Part shown: positions 44,401 to 55,538 of the stretch, piece by piece | How the letters are laid out: each line of letters opens with the position of its first letter | How positions within the stretch are numbered: the stretch's first letter is position 1 | Origin: Pelecanus crispus | Taxonomy: Eukaryota > Chordata > Aves > Pelecaniformes > Pelecanidae | Length of the DNA stretch: 64,000 nucleotides | Direction: 5' to 3' | Assembly: GCF_030463565.1 (NCBI RefSeq) | Contig: NC_134649.1 | Span: 34,311,044-34,375,043, forward strand | The notes under the pieces: generated by a model | Told to the model about the DNA's origin: nothing | The model's input: only the letters and a program-made list of their open reading frames with translations | Database searches by the model: none | Position numbers and translations under genes: made by a program

Positions 44401-45689
44401 GTGCCGTGGGGCTGCCCGGATTCCCACTGCAGCCTGCCTGAAGGGCTCTGTCCTGAGCATGGAGCCGGAGCAGGGGTGGCACTGCCCCATGGCACCACTG
44501 CCCCTACCCCCATCAGGGACCTCCCTGGGGACCTTATTCTCCATCTTTCTTCTGCTTCACTCCCGGTGTCCTGTACCGCTTCCCTCCCCCATCCTGTAGC
44601 CCCACCCCAGGGGATTTCAAAGCTGCAGTAGTTTTATTATCTGGGTTGATTCCCAGTGCACAGGGGATGCTGGACCCCGCCGTGCCATGAACCCATCACA
44701 TGCCCCATCAGCAGCCGGGCTGGCACCGCTGGGTACCAGCGGGGAGGAGCAGGAGCACCGCTGGGGCTCATCCTCCCCTGCCACGTGCCAGCAAGCCTGG
44801 AAATCCTTGGTGGAGCAAGCTGGGACCCCAGGACTGGAAGAGGTGTAGGGCAATGCTGGCTGCCCCTTTTGTAGCAGAGATACTTCTAGTGAGGAGGAAA
44901 AAAAAGAGAAATCAGTGTTTGTTTCTTTTGGAGAAGATTGCTCTCTGTGCACTCCTTGTATTTAATTATTATTAAAGGGTTGTTTTGCTGTCAGTGAAAG
45001 CCTGCAATTACAGGCTCTCTTTTTTTTTCTGGCTGTCACTACTATTCCCCATGAATGCATTGCCCACAATTTTAGCATTTCTGTATTTCAATGTTAAAAA
45101 AAAAAAAATTGAGATTTGGGCTGACACTTTTCACATTGGCACAGCTGGTTTCAAACTCCTCCAATTATTTCCCCCAAACCCCCCATCATTTTGGGGGCTC
45201 AGATCAGAGCAGGATGTAGCTGTGCACTAGCAGGGGCCCACTGATCTTTTCCCCCTTGCTTGCTTGACCCGCATACCTACAGGCAAAAAGCTTGCAGGAA
45301 TCCCACCGAGAAGCCAACGCCACCTCACGCCCTGCTTCCATGAGCGCTGCCAGGGAAAAAGATATACTATTTTCATTAAAGATCCTTATAAATTTCCCTT
45401 GGTCAAATAAATAACAGCTGATGGATGGAAACATGCTTCATGCCCTGCATCTGTCCGTGGCAGCTCCGCATCGTGCCATGCATGCCCTACATCCCTTCCC
45501 TGGCCCTGTGTGGCATGGGATATCCCCAGCCGGAGCCAGCTTCCCTGCAGGAGCCAGGGATGCAGCAGACGGGGCAGACTGGGCTCTGCTGGACCCCAAA
45601 TCCTCAACGTGCCTGGAGGAATTCCCCCAAAGTTCATGGGGACATGGCTCCTCTCTCCAAAACCCTCCTCCCCAGCTGTATCACCGCTA
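44401..45689. other. Intergenic, nothing recognised
   Basis: Mixed composition. AT patches lie near 44,950-45,110 (TTTAATTATTATTAAAGG, A12 run) and 45,350-45,420. No gene. Confidence 0.45.
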
Positions 45690-45860
45690 ATCTAATGTGG
45701 CTAATTTTAAACGAAGCTGCCCTCCCTTGACATGCATCTCCCCGTGGCATTGAAATTAAATGTAGGCTGTAATTTGGCATTTGAGAAGCGAAAGGGATGG
45801 TGGCCCTAAGGGAAAAGATAACAGCTTGGCTGTTTGTGTTAAATAGCTGTCTGCAAGCTT
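45690..45860. promoter_or_regulatory. AT-rich candidate element
   Basis: Contains CCGCTAATCTAATGTGG, GGCTAATTTTAAACG, TTGAAATTAAATGTAGG, GCTGTAATTTGGC and GGGAAAAGATAACAGC (GATA-like). Candidate enhancer by composition. Confidence 0.3.
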
Positions 45861-46182
45861 CAAACTGCAGCCGGAGATTCAGCTTGCCGGTGGGCAGGCT
45901 GCCAGCCGCTGGCCTGCTTTTTGGCTACAGCTCCTTTGCAGCAGGAAGCTCGGTGGGGAGGATCTCAGCCCTGACCGTCCCCCCGCCCCCCATCTCACAG
46001 GGCATCTGCTTTTTTCCCACCCTCCATGGCTTCTGCTAAAACTGTCTCGCAGGCTCCTTGCTCCAGCAAGGGTGGGTGCCCTGGGGGCACAGCCACGGGG
46101 CAAGCACCAAGGATGGATGCACAGCCCTGGGCAAAGAGGACCACGCTCCTCCAGGGCACCTAGAAACCTGGCATGGGGCTGG

Positions 46183-46445
46183 CAGGGACATCCCCATTGC
46201 ATGTTGCACACTGCATGTTGCACACTGCATGTTGTACGTTGCATGGTGACGGCAGCCCATCAGGGATGTCCCCATTGCACCTTGCACGTTTCACATTGCA
46301 CCTTGCACGTTGCGTGGTGGTGGCAGCCCATCAGGGACGTCCCCGCTGCATGTTGCACCTTGCAGATTGCACCTTACGCCTGGCATGGTGGAGGCAGCCC
46401 AGCAGGGATGTTCCCATTGCCCATTGCATGGTGGGTGCTGTGCAG
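46183..46445. repeat. 71-bp minisatellite with nested TTGCAC decamer
   Basis: Units start CAGGGACATCCCC / CAGGGATGTCCCC at 46183, 46261, 46332 and 46403 (lengths 78, 71, 71, partial). Each unit contains several copies of a ten-base TTGCACACTG / TTGCACCTTG motif and ends GGTGGCAGCCCAT, so there are two levels of tandem repetition. Confidence 0.9.
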
Positions 46446-47334
46446 CCGGGGAGGAGGGACACATGGGGTGACACACAGTGGGAGCATCTTCGGTGGCACC
46501 GTCCCTTGTGCCAGGCCCGGGGACAGCACCAGGTAGAGGTAAAGGCTGATGTTGCACTGAGCAGGGAGGAGCTGCCACCAACCCAAGCAAGTTGAACCCT
46601 GCTTGCAATGGGAAGTGTAACCTCAGCCACCACCAAATGCACCGGCATGGACTTGCAGCCAGTGACGCTAGGATTTGGCCTTGGCATGGCACAGAGGTCT
46701 CTAGAGCAGCTCCAGGCCCTGGCACTCCTCGTGGAGGAAAGCTGCCTGGCACCCAAGGACTTTGCTTTAAATAAAACTTTGCTTTGCTCAAATCAAATGT
46801 TTCTCTTGGCCTGAAAAAAAATTAATTCTAATTTCAAGCTCGCTTTTTTTTTATTTTAATGGATGTTGTTAATAAAAGGGAGACTTTGAGATAGTCATTT
46901 CCAGCAGCAGAACATGCCTGTTTTGGGGGCAGTTTGTTTTAAAATTTGCCAAGAGAAATTTGCCAAGTCGTTGGGAATTTGCCTGTGCTCCCTTTGCACA
47001 AGGTTCCCCTCTGACTGGGGGGTGCCTGCCTGGGACAGGGACTCCCACCCCCAAAACACCTTTGCAGGGGACACTGTGGCAGGCAGGGGCTGGCAATGGA
47101 TGGGGAAGAGGCAAACTTCCCTGCGGCCGGAGCCGGCTGCAGCCCCAGGGATGGGGCTCCACGATGGGGAAGGTGACCTGATGCACCCCACAGCCCCTTG
47201 ACTCCCATGGGAGACCCAGCCCACCCACCATCCACCTCCATCCCTCTGCCCTCCTCTTCCTCGCCAGCACTCCGTTGCCATTTCCCAGGAGCCGCTTGCC
47301 CCTCCCAGCCCTTTGTACCGCTCGCCTCCATCCT
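46446..47334. other. Intergenic, partly AT-rich
   Basis: AT patch at about 46,770-46,900 (AAAATTAATTCTAATTTC, TTTATTTTAATGG, GTTAATAAAAGG); the remainder is GC-rich. No gene recognised. Confidence 0.4.
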
Positions 47335-47510
47335 CCCCTTTGTTTAGCATTTTAATTATTTTAATTACCTTGTTTGCCAGCTTATCGCGGCGCTCAACCC
47401 CATCTGCGTGCATGCAGGCAGACACACAGACTTTTATCTCCAGCCCGCCGTCAACCCGATTAGCATTTTTTGCTCCTGCGTTTGTGAAGGAAAAGAGAAA
47501 TTAGCATTTC
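47335..47510. promoter_or_regulatory. AT-rich candidate conserved non-coding element
   Basis: TTAGCATTTTAATTATTTTA followed by ATTACCTTGTTTGCCAGCTTATCG, CCGATTAGCATTTTTTGC and GAGAAATTAGCATTTC. The motif TTAGCATTT occurs three times within 160 bases. Candidate enhancer; untested. Confidence 0.35.
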
Positions 47511-48449
47511 TGCCTCGGCCGGTGGGGCAGGCATCGCCACCGTCCCTCGCCTCGCAGGGTCACTTCATTCTTCCCAGAAGAATGGGACTAATTTATCTCT
47601 CTCCCCCTTGTATCCATTTCAAATGAGAGATTAAAAAAATAGCAAATATAAAGCCCAAGGGGGGGCGATGCCTGTGCCCTGCCTTGGGGTTTTCCTTCCC
47701 CAGGGAGGCAGCGGTGCCCAGGTGAGATGGGTGCCATCCCAGGGAGCACCACTAGGTCGCCAGGAGCAAGGTGTCTTTGGAAAAAAGCCTCTTTCTGTTG
47801 AATTTAGAAGCCAAAATGCTGCTTGGTGGGGGAGGTGAGGGTCAAAGGCAGGGATGCCGGACCTGACCACAAGCAGGAGGGGATGGGAATGCGGTGGGGG
47901 GTTTCAGCCCCTGGTTAAAACATTCATGTTGCTGCAGCGGTGGGTGCTTTTTGGGTGGGCTGCACAGCTGGAGCCCCCCGCTCTCCTTCAGGGACAAATG
48001 ACAGATTTCAATGCTGAAAACGCTTTTCCAGCATCCTCTTAGCACTGCTTAAATGCCTCTCCCAGAGAGACCCAGCCACCAATAAATCTGTATCAGCTCA
48101 CCTTCAAATGCACTTTGGTGCCCTATTTTCTCTCCACAACAACAATATAACAGCCCCCGTTTTGGAAACAGCCACTAGCCCCCCTGGCCAGGCTCCCCTG
48201 AGCGACCTAAGACCCCTTTTTCCTGCAGCAAAACATTGTTATAAGCACTCTGTGAGCTGATCCAGAGGACCTGCCCATGGGGAGGCGGGGGTGTAGTGAG
48301 GGTGTTGTGGGGGGCAAGGCTGGGTGAGCGGTGGTCCCTTGGGGGAAGCTGGGGTGCCTGAGGGGCTCATGGGCACCCAGCTGTGCCATGGTGTGAGCAG
48401 GGTGGAAAACACCCCATGGAGTGGGGCTGCAGAGCCAGCAGCCTTATCT
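47511..48449. other. Intergenic, nothing recognised
   Basis: GC-rich with a short AT patch at about 47,580-47,650. No gene, RNA or repeat family recognised. Confidence 0.45.
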
Positions 48450-48665
48450 CGGACAGGACATCCATGGGGACAGGACACTCCATGGGAAACGAATGTTCTG
48501 TGGGGACAGAAAACCCTTTGGAGAGAGGACCCTCATCCAGGGAAGGATGACCCTTGGGGACAGGACCCCATCCAGGACAGGATGTCCCCTGGGGACAGAA
48601 ATCCCCTTGGGGCAAGGACACGCCCTGGGGACAGGATGCCCCTTGGGAACTTGATGGCCCTGGGT
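48450..48665. repeat. Degenerate GGGGACAGGA minisatellite
   Basis: About ten imperfect copies of a unit around TTGGGGACAGGACCCCATC with spacing of roughly 18-24 bases. Confidence 0.75.
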
Positions 48666-50554
48666 GATAGGCCAGCCCCTTTGCTGCCAGGGGGTGCTGG
48701 GCAGCCCCGCCAGCGACCCTCAGAGCCCTCCTGGCTCCCACCACCTGCTTCTAAACTCTCCTTTAAACACTCGACACACTTTAATGTGTGAATAAAGGGC
48801 CTCATGCTTGTGATTCGAGTCATCGGGGAGAACGGAGTGAATTAACCAAATTCCGGATCAGGAGAAACCTCCCAAAAGCCTGCATGCCTTCCCCACACCC
48901 AGCAAAATCCTTTAAGACCCAGGAAAGGCAATAAAGTCAAATTTGTTGGTCCTAAACCTGTTAAACAAACAAGCCAGAGGTGCAAAAGCATCCATCAGCC
49001 TGGAGAGGCTTGAGGGAGGCAGGCAGGGGGTCCCGTGGGACAGGGTGCAGGGACGGTGGCCCCAGCAGCCAAAGACCCGCCGCAGGTCCCCACTGCAGCC
49101 TGCACCGGGAAAGCAACAGGAAAGTGCTTTGCCGAGGTTTGGGCAGTGATAACTGAATGAGGAAGAAATTAGAAATAGAAACTTTATTAAAAAAAGTGTT
49201 GCTTCCCACTGAAGCAATGGGATGAGGAGTGATGGAAAGTGTAGGGACAAACCCAAGGGAACGTAATATCTGACACAGCACCATTCTTTTAATCTGCTTG
49301 GATGAGGAGGAGGAGGGCGAGAAGGAAGGGCTGCCCAGCTGCCTCAGCACAGCCCAGTGCCAATTGCTGGTGAGGATGGGCTTGGCTGTGCGGTGACAGT
49401 GGTGGCAGAGCAGGTGAGAGAAGAGCACCAGCCCCAAGGTGTCCAGCCATGACGTGCCGTGCCGTGCCATGGGGGACAGCCACTCCATTCGCAAGCATGT
49501 CACGAGCTCGGCTGCTCTGCTGCTGCTGGAAAGCGCAGCGAATTTGATCTATAATTTACACAGATGTCCGTCTGGGGAGTGGCTCGATGAGCCTGTGAAA
49601 GCAGTGCTGCCCTCTTGGCTCTCGCTCTTCTTTTAATTTAAAAAATCTTTACATCGAGGGACAGTATCAATAAGGGCTGGTGACAGGTGCCATCACCTCC
49701 CTGCCCTGCCACCCCCCTTGGCTTGCTGCAGTGGGTCCCTGCACCCCACTTTTAGCCTCCCTAGGGCATGGTTCGGAGGTGCTGGCTCCCGCATCTTTAA
49801 CTCAGGCCATCAGGATGCACTTTCTTAGGAAGCCCCTGGAGAGATGCCACATCTACCAGGGCTGGGCCAGATGATGCTGATTGCTGTGGAAACAGCAAGG
49901 CTGGATCCAGGGAGCACAGCATCCTCCCTGCACCCAGGACCAGGTCCTCTCGCCCAGTTTGTGGCTGGAGAGCATAGGGCGCAGGAGAGCAATTCTGGTG
50001 GCATTGGGCTGTCCCTGTACGGAGCCTGCTCCAGTCCCATCTTCCCAGGGGACCGGCAGGGTCACCCTGTCCCACCCCTCCTGTGTCATGTGTGGGGGTG
50101 TTTCCTCGCATGGGGCTCCCAGGGATGGAGACGATGCACTGCACCTTGGCCACCACCTCTCCTCCCAGCCACCTGGGGAGCTGGATCCAGCCATCCCACC
50201 AGGCACCACACAGCACAGCCTGGCATCTCAAGGCCTTCATGCCCCCAGTAAAACCTTTTGCACTGGCACCAAGACTTCACCCACCTGGTGCACCGCCACA
50301 GGCTCTCCTAAATGTCACCCAGACCTGGGGGAGGTGGGACACCGTGACAAGCCACACAACATCCCCCATGAGCCTAGCCAAACCCTGCTGCTTGCCAGGC
50401 AGGTGCCCACCAGGTGCCAGGTTCCCACCCATCTCAGGCTCATCCCCGCTCCGCTCACGGGCAGCTCAGCTCGTTAGGGATGCTGGGATGATGGAGTATC
50501 CTGCTGGAGCAGAGGAAGCCAGGCAAAACCTCTCCATCCATCAGGACCCCCACT
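48666..50554. other. Intergenic, nothing recognised
   Basis: Alternating GC-rich sequence and short AT patches (48,760-48,860; 49,540-49,670). A small GCCGT repeat lies at 49,454-49,466. No gene. Confidence 0.45.
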
Positions 50555-50710
50555 TTCTGCCAAGCACATTAGGGGATAATTAAGTAAAAATAGGCCTTCC
50601 GACCAGTGTAGCTCATTAAGGGCTAATTAAGTTAATTAGTGCCAGGTGTGGATTGCAGCGCTTGCGCGTGTGGCTGTTGTTTGCTGTAATTGCATTTTCT
50701 CAGCAGCTTC
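50555..50710. promoter_or_regulatory. AT-rich element with perfect CTAATTAA palindrome
   Basis: CTAATTAAGTTAATTAG at 50623-50639 is a perfect 8+1+8 inverted repeat of the homeodomain site TAATTA. Near it are GGGGATAATTAAGTAAAAAT, AGCTCATTAAGGG and CTGTAATTGCATTTTC. This layout suits binding of paired homeodomain dimers. Candidate enhancer. Confidence 0.45.
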
Positions 50711-51390
50711 CTCCGCCAGGCTGGAGCGCGGCCAACAAGGAAGGTATTCAGTGCCCTGTTGTTGGTGCAACACCCAGCGGCTGATGGGCACCGAATGATG
50801 GCACCACACCATGGGCAATTAACCATTCCCTCCCCATGCCCCTCAGGGAAGGTCTTCCACCTCGAAGCCAAGGCTTGGCCATGGGGCAGCGTGCGCAGCC
50901 CTTGCCCATCCTTCTTGGTGTGGTCCTCCTGCCTGTACGCAGGGGAGGGACAAGAGTGTTTGAGATAGCGGTCCCCAAAAGCAGCCAGGAAGGCAGGGGA
51001 CAGCAGCAGGCAACATCTCCCCAGGGTCCAGCAGGGTCACTGGGACTGACATCTCTGAAGGCATTTGAAGGCAAATACAGGCAGGGATGAAGCAGCAGAG
51101 AGAGCTGAGTGTGCTGGTCATATCAGTGCTGGCAAATGAAAGAGGGAAGGCAGAGAAAAGGGTGGAGAGGATGAGAGAAAGGCGAGAAGAAAGCACGAGA
51201 GGGTGAGGAGAGAGCTGCCAGGCTCTGATCTCCGCTCTCCACACTCGGGAGCAATTAGAGCTACTCTGCCTGTGCCCCGCGGAGACACTGGAGGGATGAA
51301 GATGTGACAAAGACCAGGCTATTTTTTGTTGAGGTTACTGTCACTAATAAATGGAGACTGTCTCTTGCCACATGTTCCTGCTTCTTCCAG

Positions 51391-51475
51391 CGTCTGGTCA
51401 TTTGGCATCGTCCTCCGAGTGCAGCCCCACTGGTAGCTGCCTCACTCAGAGCTGACCCGTGCTCCCTCCGGAGAG
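51391..51475 (+). other. Candidate exon of unknown transcript
   Basis: The acceptor TTCCTGCTTCTTCCAG ends at 51390 and the donor GGAGAG|GTGAGA begins at 51476. They enclose 85 bases open in one frame (RLVIWHRPPSAAPLV...). The peptide is not recognised. The sites are good enough for a real exon but may be chance. Confidence 0.2.
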
Positions 51476-54419
51476 GTGAGACTTGGAAACAATCCCGTGA
51501 AATACGGCTGGCAGACAGAGAGGGGACAGAGAGGCCACACAGCCGCCAGCGCCTCTCACTCCATCCCTCTCCCCATGCCATGAATCAGCCCCTGCCGAGG
51601 CAGGAGCCGGGCAGAGAGCCCCATCTGTAACCCGGGATGGGTGCTGGGGTGCACAGCCGGCATCCTGGGGGGCTGCCTTGCCTGCACCCTCTGGCCGATG
51701 GAAACGTACTGCTGCCTGCGCTGCTGTGGCAAGTGCAATGGGGAAAAGAGGGCTGGAGGGGAGACAGGAGGAGAGCTGGGTCCTTGCGTCCCCGCCGCGA
51801 TCTCTCAGCGCCAAGATAATTGCCTGCCGGTGACAGCTGAGGTCAGGCATGACAGATACCTCGGGAAGAGCTCCCAGCTCCAAGACCTCCCTGAAGCAAC
51901 CCAGTTCAATACTGGGGTTGAGAGGCAATTTTCTGATCTCCCCCAGTGCAGGCTGTCTCTCGATGAATCAGGGTCCAGGCAGTGATCCTTTGGGCATCCC
52001 TGCCTTCAAACCACACGCAGCTCCATCAAACAGCCCAATGCATGGGCCATGACCCCCAGGGAGGGATGGGGAGTAGTAGCGTACCAAGCTTGAAGACCTG
52101 GGGCTCCCATGGGGTGCGGTGAGAGCACCCAGGCAGGAGCAGTGTCCACCTGGGGGTCAGTGGAGCACAGACGGACCTGCTCCTGCCCTTTATCCCCTCC
52201 ATGACCAAAGGAGGCTTTTCCACCTTCCTCTTCCTCGCTCCCTGCCACCCCATCCTGATGCACCAGGGATGCATGGAGCACCAGGCAGCCCCACTTCATC
52301 TGCTATGGGGAAGGGGGATGGCCAGGAGGCTGGTGGGTACATCCTGGGGCTGGCAAGAGCTTCGTCCCTCCCTCTGCGCTGGGCTTGCTGCAGTGGGGCT
52401 TTGCTCTCCCATCCCCCTGCTCCAGTAGGAGGAGCAGGGCAGGGCAAGAGAGCTGCATGTTGGGCATGGAGAGGCCAGGACAAGACATGGAGCGTGATGC
52501 CACCAACTTGGCACCCGCGCGAGTGAGCATGTGCCCAGGCAGGCAAGAGCAGGCGAGGAAGCAGGCAGGCAGCGCACGCCAAGGCAGCTCCGCAGCACCC
52601 TGGCTGCCCTCTCCCCGGAGCCAGAGCTGGGTGTGGAGGCTGACAGGATCATTACAGCTGCTATCTGGGCTCACCAGCTCGTCCCTCTCCCCTTCGCCTT
52701 TTGCATAATGGATAGGCTGTGAGTAATGGGAAATGGCAGCCCAGCCGCGCTTGCTGGCAGCCCCTTAATGAAGAATATGGAAATCTCATCAGTCCAATCA
52801 GGCCAGCAAATGAAACTGCTTTCCCCCGCCGATGTGAGCAGAAGGCTAACGACCCGCGCTCTCGGGCTCCATCCCTCTCCCAGGAAGCCCCCCCTTCCCC
52901 TTTCCATGTTGACAAGCAAGCTGTGAACTTCATTTTTTCTGGCAAGCGGAGCCCCAGCTCATCTTCCTTGCCCCCCTTCCCTGGGCTTGGGCCAGCAAGT
53001 ACTCCTGGCCTGAGCCTTCCTCTTGCTCCTGCAAGGGCTTCACTGCCCACCAATGTTGGTGTCACTGGATGGGTAACACCATCTGCAGGTGTCACCCATC
53101 CCTGGCTCCTGGTCCTCCCTTGTGTCATCCTGCTGTGCCTGAGCCTCCCAGCATCAACTTTGCCACAGCTGCAGGTGCAAGTCTGTGTCCCATGGTGGGG
53201 ATGTGGGATATGCGTGGTCCCTCAGCTGCAGGTATTTGACATCACTCTGTTTGTGCAGACACTGGGGTCTCTGTTGGTTTCATGTCCAATGAGTCCCAGC
53301 ACAATCAAGCTCCATGGACTTGTGCCTTGTCCTGCAGGGACACTTGCAAAGAGCTACAGCATGGAGGAACCACTGTTTCCCCTCTCATCTCCCTTGTCCA
53401 TCACCCATAGCCTTGAGCCTGGTGTAGAGAGGACAGATCTATCTCCACTTACCTCCTGCAGCATGCACCATCTCCAAGCAAGACCTCCAGCTGTGACACC
53501 TGCACAGTGATGCCTCCAGTTTTGCCAGAATTGGAGCATCTTTCAAGAAACTCAGGCACCACCCTGCTAGGAACTGGAACCAGCACCCTCCCTCCAAAAA
53601 CACTCTGTTTTGACAAACTTGATGATGTGCCTTTTGTCTCCTTCTCTCCATAAGTTCTCTCTTGGTCCTGAGCAGCCTGGAAGCACCTCCAGTTCATGTC
53701 CCATGGCTTTTGCAGTTGCTCTGGGCTTCTGAGCTGTTGTCTCCATGGAGCTGTGAAACCCTGTCCTTTGACTTGGCTACCATGGTGGCCTAGTAGTTTG
53801 GCTTGTGTATCTTGGTAGGATTTTTGGCTAAGAAAGCCTGGCTTTGTCCACAGTGGGACACAAGACATGGTCAGTACTGGGATCTCAGTCCACCCTGGGA
53901 TCTGTAGAAGGATGGTCGCCTTGGATAAGGACCTGAGGGATGCAGGCTCAGCTCTGCCTCAGACTCCCTGCACCGGCTGTTTGCCCAAAATCTGCACCAA
54001 GACTTCATAGCTGGACTTGGCAGGTCCAAAACATGGCTGAAAATAGGTGTTTTCACAGCACTTAGCACCAGCAGTTCCTGACCTCCACAGTCGCATCCTC
54101 TAGCCTTTGCAACGCTTCAGGCAGGGGAGAGCAGTGGCATCCTCCCCTGCATCCGTCTGCTCCATGGGCAAAGGCAGGAGGCTGGCAGGGAAATGGCTGC
54201 TCACTGGTTTGAGGGAATGTTTAATTGCTGGCTTTCACAGCCAGCGTGTATCTCCTAAATGGATGGTGTGCTTCAGCTGTGAATTTGCCCAGAAGCACCG
54301 AGGTGGGTATACGTTTTAATAAAATCCCAAGCTATGTATACACCCAGGGCATTCATCCATGCATAAATACATCCATAGCATACGCTCTTTGTACAGCAGA
54401 GGATGCTAACTCAAAGCTG
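51476..54419. other. Intergenic, nothing recognised
   Basis: GC-rich to about 52.7 kb, then more balanced. No gene, RNA or repeat family recognised. Confidence 0.45.
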
Positions 54420-55170
54420 GAGGGAACCATTCGTTTTCATGAGTTATAAGATCATATCTGGAAACACCTCTAACAAGCCAAGATCAGTGCGGTGGCTAAG
54501 CTGGCGCTGGTCCCCAGCGCAAGCTGTTTGCACACACCAGTAATGATGTGAACGGGCTGCCATTCAACGGGCTGATCAACATCAAACCATTGAAATTAAA
54601 GGCTGAGGAGAGGCAGAGCCATAAACATTTATTGCAACACTCTGCGTATCATCAGCTGCTGATTTGGAGGCAGTGGAAATGTGCAGCTGAAATAACAGGA
54701 TTTATCAGAGGCTGAGATGAACTGTCCTTGATGGATAGCTGTAGAAGGGAAACAATGTGCCATCTCCAGCACAAGGCCATTCTTAAAATAAAGCAGGGGT
54801 GGGGGGGTGTTTGCCTTTATTAACACTAATCTCTCATGATTTTAGAACATACACCAGCCGTCAGACCCAACTGCAGCTAAATGAGAAAGCCAGCTTGGAG
54901 ATGATACACTGGAATATCCCGGAGGACTGGAAATCAAAGTTGTGGTCTCTAAACACCAAGTGTGTAATTTGCTGGAAAGTTGACACCATTTCTGCCTCGT
55001 CTTGATGCATTTTCCATTTGTTTGATCCCCTTTACATTTTTATCTCTGTTCTTCAGACAGAAAAAGCAAATCTAGGAATTTCTTCAGCTGCTCTCTCTTT
55101 TCTTCCCTATTTTTTCTGCTGCTGTAGTGACACAACTCAAGTTCATTAATAATGATACTGACAATCCGCC
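54420..55170. promoter_or_regulatory. AT-rich block, possible conserved non-coding element
   Basis: Long balanced-to-AT-rich stretch with GAGTTATAAGATCATATC, ACCATTGAAATTAAAGG, CATAAACATTTATTGC, TTATTAACACTAATC and TTCATTAATAATGATACTG. A strong acceptor-like TTTATCTCTGTTCTTCAG ends at 55,058. No coding frame is convincing. Confidence 0.3.
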
Positions 55171-55517
55171 TTTTAAACCAGAAGCACCTCCGTCTCCTGC
55201 CACACACCAAAGCAATGGATGCCCACCTTTGGTGGGGGGGGACACACAGCTGCCGTGTTCCCCACAAACAGCAGGTTAAGGCAGGAACTGACAGTGCTCA
55301 GAGCTCAGCGCTGCTGTAATCGAATTGTCTCCTGTCACCTCGGAGCACCCTGTAATGCTCCTCCAGCTAACGGGCTGGGAGGAGGAGACTGCTGAGAAAA
55401 ACAGTGTCAGAAGAAAGCAGGAAGAAAATAATTTGATAGATTTTTTTTTTTACATGGATCTGAAAATTGAGGTTATGGATTGTTTTTTAAAAGGGAACTA
55501 ACTTCAGATAAAATCTT

Positions 55518-55538
55518 TCTCTCTCTCTCTCTCTCTCT
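55518..55538. repeat. (TC)10 microsatellite
   Basis: Pure TC dinucleotide run of 21 bases. Confidence 0.9.

Noticed and set aside
43689..44544. Minus-strand frames with HVP decapeptide repeats
   Set aside because: Periodicity comes from a 30-base minisatellite; several frames and both strands remain open across it.
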